DNA from: Calliopum simillimum | Taxonomy: Eukaryota; Arthropoda; Insecta; Diptera; Lauxaniidae | Direction: 5' to 3' | NCBI GenBank assembly: GCA_951812925.1 | Contig: OX638370.1 | Coordinates: 6,906,001-6,970,000 of the forward strand | DNA: 64,000 nt | Shown: positions 11,790 through 22,071 of the stretch, piece after piece | Position numbering within the stretch: position 1 is the stretch's first letter | Layout of the letters: every line of letters begins with the position of its first letter | The notes under the pieces: generated by a model | Seen by the model: the letters and a program-made list of their open reading frames with translations, nothing else | What the model was told of the DNA's origin: nothing | Databases searched by the model: none | Program-made: the position numbers and the translations under genes

Positions 11790-12180
11790 TGTTTGGTTTT
11801 CTTTACCGCTGTTGCTATGGGGTTTTGTTGTTGTTGCTGTTGGTGATGTTGTTACTGTTGGTGATGTTACTGGAGTGCCTGTTGTTGTCGTTTTTCTTAT
11901 GGTTGTTGTTTCTGCTATTGCTGTTGTTTCTGCTGTTGTTGTTGTTTCTGCTATTGTTGTTGTTTCTACTATTGTTGTTGTTTCTGCTTTTGTTGTTGTT
12001 TCTGCTATTGTTGTTTCTGCTATTGTTGTTGTTTCTGCTATTGTTGTTGTGGGTTTTGTTACTACTATGGCGGTTGTTGTTGTTATTGTTGTTATTTGGT
12101 TTTGTTATTGCTGGGGGTTGTGCTAGTGGTGTTTCTGATTTTTTTCCTTTGTTGATCCTGTTGTTGTTGGCGTTGTTTTG
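11790..12180. repeat. GTT/CTGTTG-rich array with 18-bp unit
   Basis: From about 11880 to 12060 a unit close to TTTCTGCTATTGTTGTTG repeats with few changes, flanked by looser GTT and GCT triplets. Because 18 is a multiple of three, long frames stay open on both strands. The minus-strand frame (12213-11815) would be Asn-rich with NNNSR repeats. I treat these as products of the array, since there is no ATG context or neighbouring exon signal. Confidence 0.75.
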
Positions 12181-12238
12181 ACGGGGCTGTACCATGAAAA
12201 TATGTGGGTGCAAATTGGGAACTTATTTGTTCCTCACA

Positions 12239-12655
12239 TGTTTTTATTTTTGGATGTTTTTTTAAATGTTTTTATTTTTGGGTGTTTTTTTTTTGTGTGT
12301 TTTTATTTTTTGGATGTTTTTGTTTTTGGATGTTTTTTTTTTGGATGTTTTTATTTTTGGATGTTTTTATTGGATGTTTTTGTTTTTGCATGTTTTTTTT
12401 TTTGGATGTTTTTATTTTTGGATGGTTTTCATTGGATGTTTTTATTTTTGGATGATTTTTTTTTTTTGGATGTTTTTATTTTTGGATGTTTTTTATTGGA
12501 TGTTTTTATTTTTGGATGTTTTTTTTAGATTTTTTTTAATTTTTGGATGTTATTCATTGGATTTTTTTTTATGTTGTTATTTGTGTAGTTTTATTTTATG
12601 TTTTTATTTTTGGATGGTCTTATTTTTGGATGTTTTTTTGGATATTTTTGAGTGG
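12239..12655 (+). repeat. GGATGTTTTTATTTTT minisatellite array
   Basis: Roughly 25 imperfect copies of a 12 to 17-base unit (GGATGTTTTTATTTTT and shorter forms) run head to tail. The array ends in GATATTTTTGAGTGGAATC. The same unit and the complement of that same boundary sequence occur at 16810-16910, so both arrays belong to one dispersed family. Long frames over it are low-complexity Phe/Leu/Cys artefacts. Confidence 0.75.
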
Positions 12656-12712
12656 AATCCATCCTGGAAACTAAATATACAAGGTATTTTCATGAAATTT
12701 GGTAGATACTTA

Positions 12713-12866
12713 GGGGCTGTCCATAAACTCCGTGACGCTAAAATTCGCTTTATTGAAGCCCCCCCCTATATGACGGTAGTTTCATATAAAAAATAAATAA
12801 AATACACCAAGCGTGCCGCTTGCTCGAACCCCCTCTAGGAGCGTCACGGAGTTTATGGACAAACCC
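12713..12866. mobile_element. PIF/Harbinger-like MITE (154 bp)
   Basis: Inverted ends share GTCCATAAACTCCGTGACGC: the left end begins GGGGCTGTCC and the right end is GGACAAACCC. The element is flanked by TTA on both sides (12710-12712 and 12867-12869). A 3-bp TTA duplication with G-rich ends fits PIF/Harbinger. The interior is too short to code. It lies just downstream of the minisatellite array. Confidence 0.75.
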
Positions 12867-12869
12867 TTA

Positions 12870-13989
12870 TTTACTCGTTCAATGTATCAGTCAGTGGAAT
12901 CTACACAATACACTGAAGGAGGGCGTATATAAGATTTACTTTATCCAAGTGTCCTAAGTAGCATACGCTTTACTCTGTCTTTTGGATGTTAAGTTCCGTA
13001 TTGAAAGAAGATTTTATATTCGAAAGGGAATTAGTACCCTGCTTAACTTTTAATGACGAAAAATTACAATAGTATTTGCCTTGACTTTCTATTGAAGTAT
13101 GTAAATATTAAAAACATTGTGTACAAAACTCAATGGCCCTTTTTTTGAAATCTGAACCCTCGAGGTCTAAGCATAATTATCTACTAATTAGTTTTCAACG
13201 GCTCAACGTAACAAAGGTAAAAGAAATTTTTTTCAAATAAAACTTTGGTAGTCACACATGACTTCTTTTATTTTTTCTCTCCATGTGAATATTTTTGGCG
13301 TTCCATGTTCTATCACACCTGCACCCTACACCCGGCACATTATCTTTCACGCTATCTAAATGTTAGTACGCGTATGTTTGTCTGCATGTCTACTATCAAC
13401 GGTATCTGTTTGTTTGTCTGTCTGTCTGTCTATCTCTTTCCGAAAGAAAACGGAAAAAAAGAATATGGTCCGCATGCCATTGGTAAAGGCCATGTTGCAC
13501 TCATAATGTGTCTTAAATGCTATATTTTTTGTGGCATCAATAGATAGTTGGAAAAAATACGTTCATGTTGCCGCAAGTTATGCGATTTTTATTTGTGCTG
13601 TTCTTGCGCTGGCTATAACGGTGTAGTGCAGTGCAAGTGCCTTTGCAAATCTTTATTGTTGTTAGGTAGGTTGGGGTACTCTAGGTAGGTACTTCATGTT
13701 GCTATTATTATTCTAGGTATTTTTTGTGTTGCTTTTTTCGTCTATCGTCAGCAATCGATTGCAATATTGTTGTCGAAAGAAAAAAGAGTTAAGAGCAGGT
13801 AGTTGAGTTCAATTCCTTCCTTTTTTGTTTGTTGCTACGACAGTCGACAGTGGAAGGTTATTGCGGTATTTAAGCTTAAAATCCGCTTAAAAGCAATTTT
13901 CAATATCATTGAAATATGCTGTTTCTGACTTATTTTACAAAAAAATATTTCTTGTTGCACCCTCAAGATTTACACAAAATTTTTGTGAA
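12870..13989. other. Stretch with a TGTC microsatellite, otherwise featureless
   Basis: A short (TGTC)n tract lies at about 13405-13432. A 100-codon frame from 13245 crosses it without any recognisable domain. No other repeats or genes are supported. Confidence 0.4.
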
Positions 13990-14175
13990 GGAAGCTTTTA
14001 GACATATTTAGGAGCTTTTTGCAGGCGGATATAGTTTTTAGGGTATAAAATATTTTGCCAAGTTCTGGGCCTTAGAAGTTGAAATTTTATTTTTTTTCTT
14101 GTTTTTTAAATTTGATGGCCATTTTATTATGAAAAAGGTCCTATTAGCATACCTTTGAAATTTTCCATAAATTTT
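13990..14175 (+). repeat. Third copy of the foldback arm from 986-1778
   Basis: The run AGTTCTGGGCC, TTGAAATTTTATTTTTTTTC, TGATGGCCATTTTATTA, AAAAGGTCCTATTAGCATACCTTT follows the order of the 1575-1778 arm (complement) closely, including AAAGGTCCTATTGATATACCTTT. It is a single arm here and shows no partner nearby. Confidence 0.5.
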
Positions 14176-16606
14176 CTTTGCATTTTTTCTTGCATTTTGC
14201 TTTACTGTGCAGCTTACCAAAAATTTATTTTACTTTAGTGTAGTAGTATGTTGCTGGAAGAAAATTCTACAGCAATTTTTCTACAAAGCAATATTGCTTT
14301 TGTTATGCTTGTTTATTTGTTGTAATTGTCGTCGTTGTTGTTGCTGATGTTGTTGTTGTTGCTGTTGTTATTGTTGCTGTTGCTGTTGCATACTTTTTGT
14401 TGTTGATTTAGAATATCATGCAACTATGCGGAGTAGCGACAGCAAAGATGTTGGCGACGAAACTTGACATCAAACGCACACAAGCAAACAGACAGACAGA
14501 GATGGAAGAGGGAGACAAACAAACACTCAAATACTCATAGCGCATGAAATGTCAAACAAGACACAAAAACATGCTAAGTAACAAAGACGATGGCGGTATT
14601 ACTGATGAGATTGGATTTGCCATGTCGATGGGCAAAAGCGGGAGCAACCATTAACCCATTCTGGACAGAAATGTTCTTTATGAAAACTTGGCTAAATGAT
14701 TAAGTATGCAAAGCATTTTTGCTGATTGCTTTGCAATATAAAATTCAGTTCACCCTGGGTATGTGGTGAAAAGAAAAGCGAGAACCGCTGCTTAGGTTTT
14801 GATTTCATTGTCGAAAATGCTGAATTGTCGATAATTACTATCAGTATTGGTTTGATTACAGTGCTCAAAGAGTTGTAAAGGCAAAAACCGAGAAAATCGC
14901 AAAGTTGGAATCAAAATCATCGAAAAAGATCGCATTCTATGAAACTGATACTCAATAGATCAGGTACAATTGCAGCATACAATGGGTAAATGAAATTTTT
15001 TAACAGAAAAAAAGTGCCAAAAATTCAAGCGAAAAATTGGAAAATTTGAAGCAAATAATGCAGATGACTTGAAAGAGCACAGAAAAAAAAAGAAACATCG
15101 ACATCGAAGCAATATATAGAAGCTGTGCCAGAGCAGAACAAGCAGAATAAGATAGATATGTTGCTGAGAAAGCAAGCAACTTGCGGCGCGTGCAATAACA
15201 ACAGCAGCAGCTGCTGCTGCTTCGTTGTGTTGTTCTGTCGAAGTGTCGTTTTTTTTTTTTTTTCTTTTTCTTCTTCTGTGTGGAAAAATATTATTGGACT
15301 TGAATGCAAAACTGAAATAGGGAAATGACAACATTTTCGCGTTGTCTATATGGGTGGGTGGATTTATTCAATAGCTACAAATTTGGTTATACTGATGAAT
15401 CATCTGACAGTTGAACATAAACCCATGTAAGCAAAAAAATACAGCGTAACCCACCAAACAAACCCAAATATATGGTAATCGCATATACTTAAATATTGTG
15501 TGTGTGCACGACAACTGCGCTGTTGCATTTAAATTCTTTTATGTTGCACGTTAAATGTTCTGCTTACCATTTTTCTGCATATTTTTGGATTGAGAATTTA
15601 ATGTCAATAAGAAAAATATAAAAAATCACATTTTTTTTTGGTACAACTTGCCCAAAACTTTTCAAAACCTTCTTAGTTCAAGCTCTCAGTTCAAAATCTA
15701 TTTAAAATTATCTTTGAATACTTTGTTAAGAACCAATACATTTTTTTTTTTTTTCATTTTTTTCTAAAGTTGGAATTACGTTTCTTTACTCTCTCTCGCT
15801 CTCTCTCTTTCTTTCTCTCTCTCACCCTCTCTATCTATCTCTCTCTCTATCTCTTACTCACACATATCCCAACTGCTAGCATTAACTGAACTTTCTCGTT
15901 GACTCTCGCAACAACTTTAAGAAACAAAATTTTGTTCGTAATTGAGCCATCCACAAGTTGTTTTGTTTATTTCTCTATTTTGCGACGAGGTTGCACCAAA
16001 ACATTCTAAACTTTTCTCAATATTTCTTTTCACAAAATGAGTTTTGCCTGAGATAGCTTATGCTACTTATTATATGGTTTGATATATTTATCTGCTAAGT
16101 GGTAAATATCAACTTCCATTCGGTTTTTTTCTTTTTTTTTTTCTTTTTTTAAATGACTATTTTGACACGCCTTAATATTTTTCGTATTCACTTGTAGTAT
16201 TGGTTTTCTGTCTGACATTTTGATTATTATTATACATAGTGATAATAAGGCCATATTGCGTTTCAACGTCAGAAGCAAATGTTAAGAATTTCAATGCAAA
16301 TATTTTAATAAGACAGATTTTTAAAGATTTTTATTTAAATAGGATTGATTCGTACACCTAAAAATGCAGACATTTGTTTTGGAAATTTTTGCATTACAAA
16401 TTACCTGACTGTTGTTTTTTTTTTTTTTAATTGAAAAAAGTTCATAAACGTGAGTTTAAATATTTTTGGAGATTTATGCAAGTTTGCTGATTCCACTATA
16501 AGTACCATTTAAACTTTTAAAAAGATACACCTAAACGCCATGACACGAAAGCTCAATTTTGGATCGTATACACGTAATTCATCAATATGTTCTATTTATA
16601 AAGATT
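14176..16606. other. Microsatellite-bearing stretch without recognised gene
   Basis: GTT/GCT triplets at about 14325-14400, CAG/CTG runs around 15200-15225, a CT-rich microsatellite at about 15785-15860, and T runs. Nothing else is supported. Confidence 0.5.
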
Positions 16607-16772
16607 ACTAGAATCGCCCAGTGGTCAAAATTCGACCACAAATGTATTAAAAAATGTTGGTACTTTTTGGACACTTTCAGTACTTTTTTATTGTTAATTG
16701 GTACAAAATAGAAAAGTTCATTCAATATCCCTGGTATAATTCAAGCGAAATATAAACAAAACAAAAAACATG
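16607..16772 (-). repeat. Dispersed repeat copy 2 (inverted partner at 2850)
   Basis: It is the complement of 2850-3015 with the shared terminus ACTAGAATCGCCCA at 16607. Differences are scattered substitutions and small gaps, so this is an old pair. Confidence 0.65.
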
Positions 16773-16809
16773 AAATCAGTGCTATGCTTTTTTTTTTGTG
16801 CTTTATCCT

Positions 16810-17500
16810 TTTTTTGATTCCACTCAAAAATATCTAAAAAAAAACATCTAAAAATAAAAACATCCAATAAAAAAACATCCGAAGAACACATCCATAAATA
16901 AAAACATAATTTCTTTATTGGACTTTTTTTTATTAGATGTTTTTATTTTTTTTATGTTTTTTTCGGATGTTTTTATTTTTGGACTTTTTTTTTCGGATGT
17001 TTTTTTGGAATGTTTTTATTTTTGGATGTTTTGTTCCGGATGTTTTTTTCTTGGATGTTTTTTACTTGGATGTTTTTATATTTGGATGTTTTTTTCGGAT
17101 GTTTTTTTTGTGTTTGTTTCGGATGTTTTCATTTTTAATGTTTTTTTTTCGGATGTTTTTGTTTTGGATGTTTTTTTCGGACGTTTTCATTTTAAGATAT
17201 TTTTTCTTGACTTTTTTTTCGGATGTTTTATTTTTGGATGTTTTTTTTTTGGATGTTGTTTTTTTGATTTTTTTATTGGATGTTGTTATTTTTGGATGTT
17301 TTGTTCCAAATGTTTTTTTTTTCGGTTGTTTTTTTTATCTTTTTTTCGGATGTTTTCACTTTTGGATGTTGTTTGTTTTTGGAATTTTTCAATTTTGGGT
17401 GTTTTTTTCGGCTTTTTTTTTTTTTGGATCTTTTTTTCGGATGTTTTTTTTTTTTTTTTTGATGTTTTTATCTTTGAACTTTTTTTTCGGATGTCTGAAG
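16810..17500. repeat. GGATGTTTTTATTTTT minisatellite, foldback arrangement
   Basis: At 16815-16915 the unit runs as its complement (CATCTAAAAATAAAAACATC) and starts from the same boundary, GATTCCACTCAAAAATATC, that ends the 12.2-kb array. From 16920 to 17490 about 30 units run in the opposite sense, mostly as TTTCGGATGTTTTT. The locus is therefore two opposed arrays of one family, able to fold on itself. Apparent frames of 190 to 209 codons are low-complexity. Confidence 0.7.
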
Positions 17501-17949
17501 CTATAACGGGAACCATCAAGAAATTTCCAAACATGAATGACAGATAGTTTACAAAGCTGCATTTTGTTAGAACGCTAGTAACTTTTTATTTGAGAACCAC
17601 GCGATGAAGCTTAAGTGCTCGAAGTATGTGCTTAATTTATACATACATACAGTGAGTCACATATGTATTTTGCATACAAAAAATATTCAAACATTCGAAT
17701 TAATACTAAATTTTTAGCCGTTTCATTCTTGGAAAAGTAATATTTTTTTTATAAACTTCGAGTCAATGGAACGTTAACTATGATACCACTTCATAAAAAA
17801 ATTAAAATAATGCGTTCTAATCACTTAAAAGGCAAAGAAATGATTTATTCATCTTTTTTATAAGGTCACAAAAGTATTTTGCTTTTTAGTAATATTTTAC
17901 TTTGAGATTATTTATCAAGTTAAATAGGATTTTTTAATAATAACCATGG

Positions 17950-18146
17950 TATCCATTATTTGAAGAGACATCATATAAACATCTTTGCGAGGACTTCATC
18001 CCTTTACGTCATTTTCAGTCGGTGTTTTTTCCCATTTTTCTTGCAGTACTTGTTTGAGCACATTTTTTTGATAAAATGTGGTATTTTTTGACCTTTCCAC
18101 TAGATAAGGCCAAAAAATTTCTATTAGATTCGAAAAAGAATATCGC
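17950..18146 (-). pseudogene. Tc1-like transposase 3' end, left arm part 1
   Basis: This is the inverted counterpart of 27317-27560. On the minus strand it continues the transposase fragment that begins at 26643-26900, now separated from it by the Pao/BEL insertion. It covers the region after the third catalytic position down to the C-terminus. Frame changes and stops are present, so no protein can be made. Confidence 0.6.
18142..18146. repeat. 5-bp target-site duplication ATCGC (left)
   Basis: ATCGC precedes the 5' LTR and recurs at 26643-26647 after the 3' LTR. The intact arm of the host palindrome has a single ATCGC in the same context (complement at about 27313-27326), which verifies the empty site. 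Confidence 0.9.
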
Positions 18147-18860
18147 TGTTTACGCACAAACGTAAACTTTAAGAAATTGCCATGCCCGTGTGCACATCAA
18201 AGGAAATTTTAACAAAGTCGAGTCTCAAAAGGCGGCAAGCCTACCCATTCGCTCAACTGAATGATCACTCGCTACTCATATCTAGCGATGTTCTATTTTC
18301 TTATTTATGCTGATTTACCCGTCTTCAGTATAGCCGTCTCCCTTCCTCTTATGTCCAATAAATCGCTGACAGGTCTGAATGACATTCAATGTCAATGTCA
18401 AGGTTTTTTGGCACATCTCACTCGTTAAACTACCACGAAAGAAAACACTAGCTAATAAGTGCGTGCAAAATAAGTTTTTTCTGCCTTCTGCAAATTGTAC
18501 GTTTTATAACGTTTTTAAAAATATAATTATCAAAAAGAACCAAAAAGGAAAAAGTTTTTCTTCTTTTAAACGTTTTGAGCCTTGTTGTGGCCTATTAATT
18601 TGCCGGGTTTTTTAAAGTGGAGTAGATCCAGAGATCCAGTGGCAGAACAGTTTTCCACCATACAGCATACAGCAGCGTGCAGCGGTCACCGTTTCCAGCG
18701 GCAGCAGATCCCCGCCACACAGCATAACCAACCATTAGTTTGATCACCTGCATCGTGTTCCTCGTCAGGAAAAGAGCAGCAGCATCGACCAGGTATTTGA
18801 TATCTCGTATGTACAAGTATATATACATAGAAAAGAAAGAGTCCAGTCCCCGGCTGAACA
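18147..18860 (+). repeat. 5' LTR of the Pao/BEL element
   Basis: It begins TGTTTACGCACAAACG and ends GGCTGAACA, giving the canonical TG...CA. It contains AATAAA at 18357-18362. It matches 25929-26642 at the same length. Visible differences are G/C near 18236, C/T and A/T around 18725-18745, and G/A near 18774. Confidence 0.95.
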
Positions 18861-18862
18861 TT

Positions 18863-18872
18863 TGGTCCTTCG
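18863..18872 (+). promoter_or_regulatory. Primer-binding site of the Pao/BEL element
   Basis: TGGTCCTTCG starts two bases after the LTR. TGG followed by acceptor-stem complement is the usual form, and the primer tRNA would end in CGAAGGACCA. I cannot name the tRNA with certainty. Confidence 0.7.
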
Positions 18873-19521
18873 CCCTTTTCGAAACCAGTCCCTATAGGAA
18901 TTTGGAAAGCTTTCAAAATTTTTTGCTAAAAATTCATGCGGTACCATATCCGCCATTTTTTTGTGAAGCACATTTCTTTTGACCTTATAAATTTCAAGGT
19001 TAACACAAAGTCATTGCGGTTAACTTCTACGTAGCAAAAATACAGTTTTTTGATATCGTGATTTTCGTACGCCATTTTTCGTCATAAATTTGGTTGCTAC
19101 GTGGTGCTCTTCGGCCGTCAAATTTTTTTTGCTCGTTCGTGTACTGTAGTCCGAATGACTAACACATTAAATCTTCTTCAATAAATTTTATTTGTTATCA
19201 CGGAGATTTTTTTAAACATTTCCTCGGTGGATGATAAAATTGGCAATTTGGATTTTCGAGTTTTTACCCAATATAGTTAATACTACGGAGTTTTTCAACA
19301 GCAACCTCTTTTTCACTAAGCGACTTGTTCTGATTTTTTGTTTTTAACGAGACTTAATTTCTGGCTTAGAAAATTTAAATAGAAGCATCGCAAATGCCAG
19401 CACCGCAAATGCGAGCATTACACAGCGTGCTGAAATCGATCAAAATTTTTCGATACACGTTCCCCCGTGTGATACGCAAGTTTTTAGCGGCGATTATATT
19501 TCATGGCCGACTTTTCGCGAC
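18873..19521 (+). other. Pao/BEL leader and disturbed gag start
   Basis: The gag frame is open from 19348 but has no ATG until 19522. That ATG lies inside the Gag DUF1759 region, since the residues just before it (FSGDYISWPTFRD) are part of that conserved block. Upstream of 19348 all frames are broken. Either the true start is lost by mutation or translation uses another mechanism. Confidence 0.6.
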
Positions 19522-22071
19522 ATGTTTACAGCAATCTATGCTAACAATTCACGTTTAGCTCAAGTTGCGAAACTTTACCACTTGTTGCAAAAGACTACAG
19601 GCGAAGCTCATGAGATAGTAAAAAAAGTTCCCCTGACAAATGAGGGCTTTGATATCGCATGGGAAAATTTAAAATCTCAGTACGAAAACAAGCGAATTTT
19701 GATAAATCAACAACTTAAAATTCTGTTCAACTTACCAATTTGCTGTCGAGAATCAGGAAGTGAGATAAAACACCTTCAACGGGAGATAAATAATTGCATT
19801 GCTGCATTGAAATTGTACCAAGTAGACATTAGTAATTGGGACGCGATATTTGTATACCAATGCTCAGTTCGTCTTCCTGAGCATACCCTTTCTTTATGGG
19901 AGCAATCGATATCTCATAAGACGGAAATGCCAACATGGCAAGTTTTCGATACCTTTTTGACGGACAGATTTCGATTTTTAGAAACTGTCTCGGATATAAA
20001 AGCAACTGTTTCATATCAGCCTAGCAAGTCGCAACCATCTAATCAAAAACCACAAAAGTCAATGCGGTCTTTTCATAACAATGTGGAAACTTCTCAATGC
20101 AAGCTATGTAGAGAAGTCCACCATCTTCGTGTATGCAACCAATTTTTAAAATTAAACGTCCAAGAACGGTTTTCGATTGTCAAAAAATTTAACTGCTGTG
20201 TAAACTGCTTAGGATATACTCATGAGTTAAAGGAATGTAAGAGTCCTTATACATGCTCCAAATGCAGAAAGCAACATCATACTCTATTGCACAGAGAAAC
20301 GAGTCAATATAATCAACAAGTCAAAAATAATATTTCTAATAGCAAATCACAACATCAGAATAAAAACGATAATGTGAATAGCTCTGCTTTAACGTACACA
20401 TCTACTATACAGTCCACAAATGAAGATCTGGCTATGCCAGAAAAAATTGCTTCTCTCCCCACGGGAAGAACGAATTCTTACGTGACAACAGCCACAAAAA
20501 AAGTGCTTCTTGGCACGGCTCTTACCGATATTTACCATTTGGGTACAACATACAAAGCTCGTGCTTTAATTGATCCAGCGTCTGAGTGCACTTTTGTCTC
20601 AGAACGTATTCAACGGATTTTAAAACTTCCTACTAAGCCAATATCGGCTCAAGTATCAGGACTTAATGGTGCTATAAGCATTAGGCCATCAATGATGTCA
20701 TCATTTTACATCGGCTCCCCTCTATATAGGGATAATCCAGTAGAAGTAATGGCTCTAGTCGTACCAAAAGTGACTGAAAACCTGCCATCACTTACTTTCG
20801 ATACTTCAAAATTTACAGAAATGCCTACCTTTCAGTTTGCTGATCCTAACTTTAATCGAAGCTCTACTATAGACTTCCTCATTGGTGGAGATATATATCC
20901 ATTGATACTTCTCGGTGGAGTTAAAAATCACGTCTTTGGGACTCTGGTGGCCCAAGAGACAATATTCGGGTGGATCCTGACAGGACCAGTACCGTATCAG
21001 CAACAAATGCTTTCGCAAACTACAGTTGTTTCTCATTTTACGGAAATCACCCTAAATGAGCAGCTGAAACAATTTTGGGAAATTGAAGAAGTCCCACAAA
21101 AATCAGCGCTATCGAAAAATGATGCAATTTGTGAAGAAATTTACATTAAAACAACAAAAAGAGCATCCGATGGCAGATATATTGTAAATTTGCCTTTCAA
21201 GTTGGATTTTCCAAATTCTCAATCACTTGGGCAAACTAAATTTATTGCTCGAAGCCAATTCCTTCGGAATGAAAAAATGCTTCTAAAAAACCCTGATTTT
21301 AAATCTCAATATGACAACGTCATACTAGAGTATGTAGATCTCAACCACATGAGAAAAATTGAGCAACAAGATAAGCAACAATGTCTTTCATACTATCTTC
21401 CGCACCACGCAGTGGTCAAACCAGACAGCACCACTACAAAAATAAGGATCGTTTTCAACGCATCATGCCCATCGTCAAATTCAAAAAGTTTGTATACTGG
21501 ACCAGTCCTACAAAATGATTTGGTTCTACTTATACTCAAGTGGAGATTTTTTGAATTCGTCTTCAATGCAGACATACAGAAGATGTATAGACAAATTTGG
21601 ATCAATCCATCACAAACTGCGTTCCAAAAAATAATTTTTCGGTCCACCCCAGAAGAAGAGCTCAGCGAATTTGAGTTGAAAACAGTCACTTTTGGCGTAA
21701 ACTGCGCGCCATACCTGGCAATTCGCACTCTTTTCAAACTTGCCGATGACGAAGAGCATAAATTTCCTCTGGGCTCGAAAATCTTACGCGAGCATATGTA
21801 TGTAGACGATGTACTAGCTGGTGCTTACGATTTGGAATCCGCAAAAAATTCTCGAGATCAACTCAAAAACATTTTGCTTACGGCTGGTTTTGAGTTACGG
21901 AAATGGACTTCAAATGCAAGAGAATTGCTTTCCGATCTTCCCCAAGATCATCTCTTGGATGCAGAATTTCTCGCACTGGAAGATAAAAGTCTGGCAAAAA
22001 CTTTAGGAATTCGCTGGAATGCGAAACTCGACTATTTTTATTTTTGTGTTCAGCCCCTCGAACACAAATAA
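19522..22071 (+). pseudogene. Pao/BEL Gag-protease-reverse transcriptase part of Gag-Pol
   Basis: The 849-codon frame reads, in order: the Gag DUF1759-like region (residues 1-160); a Cys/His zinc-binding region (193-257) with CxLC...HxxRVC, CVNCL and CSKC...HHTLLH; an aspartic protease of the Pao type (about 330-480) with LIDPAS and D351 as catalytic residue, ending AQETIFGWILTG; and reverse transcriptase (about 610-810) with FNAS, FNADIQKMY and the catalytic YVDD at 760-763. It would copy element RNA into DNA inside Gag particles. The frame stops at TAA 22069-22071, in the linker before RNase H, while the same frame continues open downstream. I read that stop as an inactivating mutation. The ATG is simply the first in frame and truncates the Gag N-terminus. 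Confidence 0.93.

Noticed and set aside
11771..12213. Open frames of 104 to 136 codons on both strands, including an Asn-rich one
   Set aside because: An 18-bp repeat keeps all frames open. There is no coding context, and the residues simply mirror the repeat.
16918..17547. Frames of 189 and 209 codons rich in Phe, Leu and Asp
   Set aside because: They follow the GGATGTTTTTATTTTT minisatellite and have no complex sequence.
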